Positions 7,740 through 12,642 of a DNA stretch of 14,263 nt are shown piece after piece. The translations under genes and the position numbers were made by a program. The notes under the pieces were generated by a model. The model was given only the letters and a program-made list of their open reading frames with translations, did no database searches and was not told the origin of the DNA. How positions within the stretch are numbered: the first letter of the stretch is position 1; every line of letters starts with the position of its first letter. Source of the DNA: Burkholderiales bacterium. GTDB taxonomy: Bacteria > Pseudomonadota > Gammaproteobacteria > Burkholderiales > Burkholderiaceae. The DNA is taken from NCBI GenBank assembly GCA_903643055.1, contig CAHJWV010000644.1, positions 1 to 14,263 of the forward strand. Direction: 5' to 3'.

Positions 7740-8330
7740 ATGCAAACGCAAACCCGACCCACCGTCGTGACATTCGTCGTCACCCACCGCGACACCCGCC
7801 CCACCCGAGTCGTCGAGCGCTGGCGGGCCGACTTCGACCTGCCTGCGCGCAGCAGCAGCGGCGACATTGCCATCGCGCTGCTCGATGAGCTCAACGGAGA
7901 GAAACGCCCGGGCGTGATCAGCCGCCAAGACAGCACCGACATCGGCATCGTCGAATTGGCGGTTCGCACCATCCACATGGCACGCGGCGAAGCACGCGGC
8001 CTGCTGAGCGGCATGCTGTACCCGCAACTCTGGGACCGTGTCGACTTCACGATCACCTCGTACAGCCATTCGCCGGTCGACAGCCGATGGCTGCGCCTGG
8101 CGATCGATGCGATGAACCCGCAGACCCTCACCGTGCACTTCGACGATCAGGGCTGCGTGGGCCGCACCCAACGCAGCCGCACCGATGCCGACGCCGACCC
8201 GATGCATGTGGCAGCCAGCGAAGCCTTGAACGGCACCTGGCGCATCGGCGGCATCACTGCCCACCGCGTTACGACGGCAGGTGCACGCAGCCGCACCCGT
8301 CCGCCCACCTTGCATGCGGCGTTGAACTGA
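7740..8330 (+). CDS. Conserved-looking protein of unknown function
   Basis: A 196-aa protein I do not recognise. It has an AGGAG ribosome site 8 nt before the ATG and codon use like its neighbours, so it is very probably real. A frame extension to a TTG at 7722 would place the start before the ribosome site and is rejected. It has no signal peptide or membrane segment. The first part (about 8-60) alternates strands and helices (VVTFVVTHRDTRPTRVVERW, then GDIAIALLDELNGEKRPGVIS). The middle has a FTITSYSHSPVDSRWLRLAIDAM segment. The tail (about 140-196) is rich in Arg, Thr and Asp. The gene starts 144 bp after the lexA-like gene on the same strand, with two hairpins between, so shared regulation is possible but not shown. 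Confidence 0.7.
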   Translation: MQTQTRPTVVTFVVTHRDTRPTRVVERWRADFDLPARSSSGDIAIALLDELNGEKRPGVISRQDSTDIGIVELAVRTIHMARGEARGLLSGMLYPQLWDRVDFTITSYSHSPVDSRWLRLAIDAMNPQTLTVHFDDQGCVGRTQRSRTDADADPMHVAASEALNGTWRIGGITAHRVTTAGARSRTRPPTLHAALN

Positions 8331-8436
8331 GTTGCCAGCCAGGCGTGATTGCAGTGGCTCGGATGCCCGACGACATGCCGTCATCCGCCGGAGTGACTGT
8401 GGCACAGCCGTTTCGGATGCGGGCGGGCTTGCTTTT

Positions 8437-8491
8437 TCAACACGCTCAACACGCGGCTGGCCGCTTGGTCAACACGCGGATGGCCACTTGG
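8437..8491. repeat. Tandem 23-bp direct repeat (2.4 copies)
   Basis: Two adjacent 23-bp units, 8446-8468 and 8469-8491, differ at only two positions. Both start TCAACACGCGG and end in CTTGG. They are preceded directly by the first 9 bases of the unit (8437-8445). The block lies 77 bp upstream of the LRR-kinase start, in otherwise non-coding sequence. It may be replication slippage or a repeated protein-binding site. Confidence 0.75.
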
Positions 8492-8567
8492 CCTGGCCTG
8501 TTGGGTACCCAGCGGCCAGCCACGCGACCTGCCCGAGAATTCAGGCCGACTTTGCTGGCCTGGCCCG

Positions 8568-9908
8568 ATGAATCCCTCTTCCCCCCTCACTGCCGCCGCG
8601 GCAAAAACGTTGACTCGATTGCGCATGGGCGCATTGCAGGGCAGCACCCACCTGGATCTGCGAGGCTGCGGCCTGTCGGAAATGCCGATCGAGGTACTGG
8701 CCTTGGCCGATACGCTGCAGGTGCTGGACCTGTCCGGCAATGCGCTGAGTTCGTTGCCCGAGGGCCTGGCGCGCATGTCGCGGCTGCACACCGTGTTTGC
8801 CTCCAGCAACCGCTTCACCGAGTTGCCGCCGGTGCTGGGCCGCTTGCCTCTGCTGGACACCCTGGGCTTCAAGGCCAACCAGATTGCCGAGGTTCAAGCC
8901 TCGGCCTTGGCGCCGACGCTGCGCTGGCTGATCCTGACCGACAACCGCATCACCGCATTGCCATCGACGCTCGGCGATTGCAGTCGGATGCAAAAGCTGA
9001 TGCTGGCAGGCAATCGCCTGAGCCGTTTGCCGATCGGCATCCATCGCCTGCAGCGGTTGGAGCTGCTTCGTTTGTCGGCCAACCTTTTCGAGCGCGCACA
9101 AGACGCGTTGCCCGATGAGCTGCTGGCCTTGCCGAAGCTCGCCTGGCTGGCCCACGCCGGCAATCCGTTCAGCCAGGCGCGTGAGCTTGCGGCGCGCGCC
9201 TCAACCGTCTTTGCCGACGCGATCGGCGCAACAGCGGCCAACCCAAAAACAATCGATATCGAACCGATCGGCACCCGAGTGATCGCCTGGAGCGAGCTCA
9301 GCCTGCAAGGCTTGCTGGGCGAGGGCGCGTCGGGTCACATCCACGCTGCGCGTTGGCAACCCGCGCACGGACCTGCGCAAGAGGTAGCGCTGAAACTGTT
9401 CAAGGGCGCGCTGACCAGCGACGGCCTGCCCGAAAGCGAGATCTCAGCCACCTTGGCCGCCGGTGCGCATCCGCACCTGATGGGCGCGCTGGGCGTGCTG
9501 AGTGGCCATCCTCAAGGAACGGCCGGCCTCGTGCTGCCACGCCTGGCCTCGCACTGGGCGCCGTTGGCCGGTCCGCCCAGTATGGCGAGTTGCAGCCGCG
9601 ACGTTTACCAAGACGGCCTGCGCCTGCCTGCCGCACAGGCCACGGCCATCGCCCAAGCCGCCAGCGAGGCATTGAGCCATCTGCATTCGCGCGGGCTCAG
9701 CCATGGTGATCTGTATGCGCATAACCTGCTGGTAGACGGGCATGGCCAAGCGCTGCTGAGCGATTTCGGTGCGGCGTCTTTCCTTCCCACCGACGCGCCG
9801 GAAAAATCATCCGCGTTGCAAGCCATCGACCGCCGCGCTTTGAATATCTTGGTGGCTGAACTGGCTCAACATTGCGACGCACCGGCCGCAGTGCTGGCCG
9901 CAATTTGA
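8568..9908 (+). CDS. Leucine-rich-repeat protein with protein-kinase domain
   Basis: A 446-aa soluble fusion. Residues about 25-205 hold seven or eight leucine-rich repeats of the LxxLxLxxNxLxxLP type (for example VLDLSGNALSSLP and LMLAGNRLSRLP), a protein-binding surface. Residues about 240-446 form a eukaryotic-type kinase domain. It has a glycine loop GEGASG (251-256), VALK with Lys276, a candidate alpha-C glutamate at 289 or 291, the catalytic loop HGDLYAHN (379-386) with Asp381 and Asn386, and DFG (399-401). The usual HRD arginine is Gly, and the region after DFG is very short with no APE motif. Only about 45 residues follow DFG. LRR-kinase proteins of similar layout and length occur in other proteobacteria. 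ATP-binding residues are intact, so Ser/Thr kinase activity is possible, but substrate and pathway are unknown. No clear ribosome site precedes the ATG. There is no signal peptide, so action in the cytoplasm is inferred. Confidence 0.85.
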   Translation: MNPSSPLTAAAAKTLTRLRMGALQGSTHLDLRGCGLSEMPIEVLALADTLQVLDLSGNALSSLPEGLARMSRLHTVFASSNRFTELPPVLGRLPLLDTLGFKANQIAEVQASALAPTLRWLILTDNRITALPSTLGDCSRMQKLMLAGNRLSRLPIGIHRLQRLELLRLSANLFERAQDALPDELLALPKLAWLAHAGNPFSQARELAARASTVFADAIGATAANPKTIDIEPIGTRVIAWSELSLQGLLGEGASGHIHAARWQPAHGPAQEVALKLFKGALTSDGLPESEISATLAAGAHPHLMGALGVLSGHPQGTAGLVLPRLASHWAPLAGPPSMASCSRDVYQDGLRLPAAQATAIAQAASEALSHLHSRGLSHGDLYAHNLLVDGHGQALLSDFGAASFLPTDAPEKSSALQAIDRRALNILVAELAQHCDAPAAVLAAI

Positions 9909-10068
9909 CATTCGCGGCGCAGCGGCCGATCGTTCGCAGCAAAACCATGGCATTCGAACAGCAAGACCGTTCTCGTTCTCTCGCTCACCTGGAGGTGTGC
10001 TCAACCCAATCCGTTCAACCCTCATTGACCTCACCATGAATCACCTGCCCCACCCTCACCTGGCCTTC

Positions 10069-10095
10069 CTCGTGCTGCTCGTGCTGCTCGTGCTG
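10069..10095 (+). repeat. Triplicated 9-bp repeat CTCGTGCTG
   Basis: Three perfect tandem copies of CTCGTGCTG are followed by CTC. In the frame of the ATG at 10036 they encode repeated Leu-Val-Leu, forming the hydrophobic core of a possible signal peptide. In the frame of the downstream remnant they read Arg-Ala-Ala. The 9-bp unit keeps any frame when copies are added or lost. Confidence 0.8.
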
Positions 10096-10160
10096 CTCAG
10101 CGCTCGCAGCAGCACGACCTCAACAAACAGCGTGCCGGAATACCAAAAGCACCAAGTGCA

Positions 10161-10514
10161 GTGGAAGGCGAAAACGGCAAGACGATCTACTTCCAGAACG
10201 AAATGCCTTACGACGTGCCGAACCAATCTGCATGGATCAGCAGCGCCGGCAACGGCTATGCGGCCTACAAGGTCGGTGACAACGTCAAGACGTACGAAGG
10301 CTGGGGCCTGGGCGCCTATTGCTTCTTCAACGTGAACAACAGCGTCAACGCGCTGCACGGCTTTGAACTGCCTAACACCTCAGGTGTGCGTCTGCATGAC
10401 GTGTTTACTGTGTCGCTCGGTGGCGTGGGCACGATCAGCCACGTCGTCAACAACACCGGCGAACTCGCCGAAGGCGCATCGACGATCCCGAAGAACCTGA
10501 TCAGCTACCCCTGA
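10161..10514 (+). pseudogene. C-terminal remnant of a secreted GH55-like protein
   Basis: The 117-codon frame begins only at a GTG with no ribosome site and ends at a proper stop just before a strong terminator. Its sequence (IYFQNEMPYDVPNQSAW, YAAYKVGDNV, WGLGAYCFFNVN, VSLGGVGTISHVVNNTG, ending in ISYP) resembles, from memory, the C-terminal end of bacterial GH55-like secreted beta-helix proteins, sometimes misnamed adenylyl cyclase. Those are several hundred residues long. The frame stays open back to 10029 but has no usable start. A candidate signal peptide, starting at the ATG at 10036 with a Leu/Val-rich core, is in another frame. An internal deletion that removed most of the gene and shifted the frame explains this best. 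A short functional protein remains possible. The family assignment needs a search. Confidence 0.5.
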
Positions 10515-10526
10515 TCGGCCACTTGG

Positions 10527-10550
10527 AAGGGGCGGCTTGCCGCCTCTTTT
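10527..10550 (+). terminator. Rho-independent terminator
   Basis: GGCGGC (10531-10536) pairs with GCCGCC (10539-10544). The stem extends through AAGG and TCTT to about ten pairs, with the closing bases forming a CTTG loop, and it runs into TCTTTT. It lies 12 bp after the stop of the GH55-like remnant, so that transcript was once a real unit. Confidence 0.85.
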
Positions 10551-10562
10551 GAACACTGGAAC

Positions 10563-10889
10563 CTAAGTCGAAGTAGGCCTGCATGGTCTTGCCATGCAGG
10601 CCTTCGCGTTGCGACAGGCGGACGCCTCGGATTTTTGAATCACATTCAATATCCGAATGCCGACCCATGTGATGATCGAGACGAACACGAAGGCGATAAA
10701 GATCAGTAAAAGCAGTTCGATATCAGCGGCTTCGTCTTGAGTCTTTGCAAGCGACACGATGAAGTTGTCGAGCGGCTTGTTCAGCAGACTTGGAAAACTA
10801 TGGGGGTACACATACCAAAGCTTTGTCAGCCCAAGACTCAACGCAAGATCCGCAACAACGACAACGATGCTGCGGGAGAGCTTTTTCAT
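10563..10889 (-). CDS. Small two-helix membrane protein, candidate immunity protein
   Basis: A 108-aa protein of unknown family. It has two membrane helices, about 7-24 (SIVVVVADLALSLGL) and 58-82 (ELLLLIFIAFVFVSIITWVGI), joined by a polar loop of about 33 residues. With lysines at the start, the positive-inside rule puts both ends in the cytoplasm and the loop in the periplasm. Its ATG overlaps the TGA of the upstream Tlde1-like gene as ATGA, so translation is coupled and the frame extending 62 codons further upstream is rejected. Position, size and topology fit an immunity protein guarding the periplasm against that gene's product. This role is inference, as no sequence match is recognised. 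The last residues (AKACMARPCRP) are encoded by a 12-bp inverted repeat, which suggests the original stop may have been lost. The gene is visibly poorer in GC than its surroundings. Confidence 0.65.
   Translation of the reverse strand: MKKLSRSIVVVVADLALSLGLTKLWYVYPHSFPSLLNKPLDNFIVSLAKTQDEAADIELLLLIFIAFVFVSIITWVGIRILNVIQKSEASACRNAKACMARPCRPTST
10575..10603. terminator. Perfect 12-bp stem-loop inside the 3' end of the minus-strand gene
   Basis: AGGCCTGCATGG (10575-10586) and CCATGCAGGCCT (10592-10603) are perfectly complementary around a 5-nt loop. The stem faces the terminator at 10527-10550 and lies between convergent genes. No T-run follows on either strand. It probably acts as a bidirectional transcription barrier or RNA-stabilising hairpin, but its place inside a reading frame is unusual. 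Confidence 0.5.
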
Positions 10890-11311
10890 CGAACGTCGAT
10901 TGCCGCGAACGGCGCCAACTCGCTGCCATGAATGGTTCCGGCCGTCGCCTTGTGCAACAGCTGACTGATCATCATAAAGTGAGACTTTTCGGGGATCGTG
11001 ATACAGCCAAGACCGAAGCCCCCACCGCGCCCGCCAGGATGAAGTCGGAAGCTGCCGCGTTTCGCGTTTTCGCACAACGTCTCGTCATCAAGCTGACCAT
11101 CGTCCGCGTAGAGCGCAAACCAGTCTGCATGGCCATTGAACATGTCGCGGACCGCGCCGAGCCCGCCACCTGACTGTCGGGTAATAACGTAGTACCGACC
11201 TTCTGGAATAGGACCAGAGCTTGCAACGCACATCGCTGAACGCCTGTTGCGGTTGTCACCGAAGCCTGAGAATGCGGGCCAGACACTAGCGCCGATTCTG
11301 AGCGTACTCAT
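10886..11311 (-). CDS. DUF2778/Tlde1-like L,D-transpeptidase-fold protein, candidate effector
   Basis: A 141-aa protein resembling, from memory, DUF2778 (Tlde1-domain) proteins. These are L,D-transpeptidase-like enzymes that cut or modify peptidoglycan stem peptides, and some are type VI secretion effectors. Matching features are the start FSGFGDNRNR, SGPIPEGRYYVITRQSGG (32-49), WFALYADDG (64-72) and the active-site block FRLHPGG (88-94) followed by GLGCI (100-104). His91 and Cys103 are the presumed catalytic pair. The residue two before the Gly-Cys is Gly100 rather than the usual Ser or Thr, which is odd. There is no signal peptide, so reaching the periplasm would need a dedicated secretion system. 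None is encoded in this window. The stop overlaps the start of the two-helix protein, the layout of an effector-immunity pair. No clear Shine-Dalgarno sequence precedes the ATG. Local GC content is low, consistent with transfer. Confidence 0.7.
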   Translation of the reverse strand: MSTLRIGASVWPAFSGFGDNRNRRSAMCVASSGPIPEGRYYVITRQSGGGLGAVRDMFNGHADWFALYADDGQLDDETLCENAKRGSFRLHPGGRGGGFGLGCITIPEKSHFMMISQLLHKATAGTIHGSELAPFAAIDVR

Positions 11312-11576
11312 TTGTTGCCCATTGAGTAAAAATTCGCCACCGAGGATATACCCTCCTTACAGTAATTGGGCGGGAGGATAGTAGCAAGCCATTTTCCTTG
11401 CTGATTTATCACTGGTGCCTGGTGGGCTTACTGCAGGTTTCCTTTTTGCTCGTGAACATCAATGCGAAGCACGGCATGGCGGTCGGAAACCTTCGCTTGA
11501 TCCGCTTGCATCAATCCGAAGATTCAGTCAGCCCCCATCTTCGTTGAAGGGACGATTGTTTTGTCGATCCAGCCAC

Positions 11577-12167
11577 CTACAAGCGCGGCAAGGCCGCACT
11601 GCACTCCGGCTGCTCGAAGACCCAGCTCATGAACTGACGGTGTTCGGCATGGAGAATCACGTCGGCCTGTCTATGGCCACTCTTCTCTGCCTCGAAGCCC
11701 GATTGAAAGAAGACTTCATAGATCGGTGTGGTCACAACCCAGCGCCCGGCATCGCGGTTATCTCGCTTCATCGCATAGCGGTCGGTGACGCGCTGGCTGA
11801 GATAAGACAGCTGGCCGGGGTTGACGGACAGCCGCCGCGAGATGCTGACCAGGCGATAACGCATCTCTTGCCCGCCTGCGAGCGGGTAGCCACGAAACCC
11901 GAGGAAAGCGCGAGAGCCATCCGGCAGCTGCAAGCTGGTGGTCGCCACGTCATGCTCTTCACAGCGGCCCTTGCGGCGATCCATGTCGACGGCCTCCAGC
12001 ACGCCGAGCGCCCGGGTTTCCTCAATGCTCGAACCGAGACACACCTCGGCCAGACAAAAACGGCGGAGTTCGTTGACGGCCTGTTCGGCATCGCTCGCGT
12101 GCGCCTGACAGGCCAACACCGCCCAGAGGGCGGCCAGCATCCATCGCTTGCCGGGAATCAGAAACAT
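11577..12167 (-). CDS. Secreted or lipoprotein-like protein of unknown function
   Basis: A 196-aa protein I do not recognise. AAAGGA lies 7 nt before the ATG. The N-terminus is a clear export signal: GKR, then the hydrophobic MLAALWAVLAC. Cleavage after AHA (residue 24) is likely, but Cys20 in VLAC is a poor lipobox match, so a lipoprotein is possible. The mature part begins with a helix and CLAEVCLGSSIEETRAL (38-54), a pattern seen in small secreted proteins whose two cysteines may pair. It continues with a mostly beta region (TTSLQLPDGSRAFLGFRGYP, then ISRRLSVNPGQLSYLSQRVTDRY). Further Cys residues lie near 69 and close to the C-terminus. A long plus-strand frame covering the same bases (11415-12248) lacks a ribosome site and domain features and is taken as a shadow. 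No functional link to its neighbours is visible. Confidence 0.75.
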   Translation of the reverse strand: MFLIPGKRWMLAALWAVLACQAHASDAEQAVNELRRFCLAEVCLGSSIEETRALGVLEAVDMDRRKGRCEEHDVATTSLQLPDGSRAFLGFRGYPLAGGQEMRYRLVSISRRLSVNPGQLSYLSQRVTDRYAMKRDNRDAGRWVVTTPIYEVFFQSGFEAEKSGHRQADVILHAEHRQFMSWVFEQPECSAALPRL

Positions 12168-12246
12168 GCCGGGGTCCTTTCATTGAAGACAGCTAACCTC
12201 GCAATTGACAGGCGCCACGCCTCGCCGAGTGACTGCGCTCAACTGT

Positions 12247-12265
12247 AGCGTCAGCTTGTGACGCT
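12247..12265. other. Perfect 7-bp hairpin AGCGTCA/TGACGCT
   Basis: AGCGTCA (12247-12253) and TGACGCT (12259-12265) pair around GCTTG. The hairpin lies about 80 bp upstream of the secreted-protein start on the minus strand. No T-run follows. It could be an operator or a leader hairpin. Confidence 0.4.
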
Positions 12266-12414
12266 CAAGCGCCGCCATGGAGCATGGCTTCCTGAATGAC
12301 CGCATGAAGCCTATCTCTTATCCGGACCCAGAGGAATAGGCAGACCGCCCCGGCCGGGCAAGAACGGGCCGCACAGAATCCGGCCGTGGCAGGCCCAAGA
12401 CCCTGGAGCATCAC

Positions 12415-12439
12415 AAAAAGCAGTTCGGCCCCTCCGAAC
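12415..12439 (-). terminator. Terminator-like hairpin facing left, without an obvious gene
   Basis: On the minus strand, GTTCGG and CCGAAC (12434-12439 and 12423-12428) form a 6-bp stem with a 5-nt loop. TGC and five T's (12415-12419) follow, the layout of an intrinsic terminator. The only gene to the right within the window is on the plus strand, so there is no obvious transcript for it to end. Confidence 0.45.
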
Positions 12440-12505
12440 CGGACCGCTTTGAAAAGCCTTACAAGGTGACAGATCTTGTTGCTGAAAATTCTTGTTCAAG
12501 CGCAG

Positions 12506-12549
12506 AGCGAGCCCTAGCATCGACGGGCTCGCTGGCTGTCGATGCCAGC
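12506..12549 (+). promoter_or_regulatory. Overlapping stems (possible pseudoknot or switch) in aminopeptidase leader
   Basis: AGCGAGCCC (12506-12514) pairs perfectly with GGGCTCGCT (12525-12533). Its loop contains GCATCGAC (12517-12524), which pairs perfectly with GTCGATGC (12538-12545) just downstream. A third stem, GCTGGC (12531-12536) with GCCAGC (12544-12549), competes with both. The folds form either a pseudoknot or mutually exclusive hairpins about 100 nt before the start codon. A regulatory role is inferred, and no known riboswitch family is recognised. Confidence 0.45.
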
Positions 12550-12642
12550 GCAAGCACGCGTTCGGATTCACCCGATCTCGGACCCGTCACAAGCGGGCCG
12601 GATAGTGGTTCCGGCTCCCTTCATCTCATCAGGAAATCAAAG

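Larger units (their letters stand above)
12168..12642. other. Long intergenic region, structured leader of the aminopeptidase gene
   Basis: I see no gene in these 475 bp. They contain several inverted repeats: AGCGTCA/TGACGCT at 12247-12265, a minus-facing terminator-like element at 12415-12439, overlapping stems at 12506-12549, and GCCGGA/TCCGGC at 12597-12615 just before the aminopeptidase ribosome site. An open frame from 12466 in frame with the aminopeptidase encodes Ser/Asp-rich sequence with no ribosome site, followed by an internal signal peptide, so it is treated as untranslated. Confidence 0.5.

Noticed and set aside
8360..8437. Hairpin CGGAT/ATCCG with inner GACG/CGTC, and a T-run some 45 bp later
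   Set aside because: The hairpin is interrupted by a 4-nt bulge and the T-run is too far away, so I do not call a terminator for the unknown gene.
8087..9118. 343-codon plus-strand frame linking the unknown gene and the LRR-kinase gene
   Set aside because: It overlaps both well-supported genes out of frame and gives Arg/Pro/His-rich nonsense.
9997..10335. 112-codon plus-strand frame starting at a GTG and containing a Leu/Val-rich stretch
   Set aside because: The GGAGG lies directly on the GTG with almost no spacing. After the hydrophobic core it becomes Thr/Arg-rich and overlaps the GH55-like frame. Only its signal-like start is worth noting.
11415..12248. 277-codon plus-strand frame opposite the secreted-protein gene
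   Set aside because: The minus-strand frame has a ribosome site, a signal peptide and a cysteine pattern. This one has none.
12311..12571. 86-codon minus-strand frame in the aminopeptidase leader
   Set aside because: It runs through several inverted repeats and the terminator-like hairpin, with no ribosome site and no recognisable features.
12466..12642. 59-codon N-terminal extension of the aminopeptidase
   Set aside because: A signal peptide begins at the internal ATG with a ribosome site in front. The extension is Ser/Asp-rich and would bury the signal.
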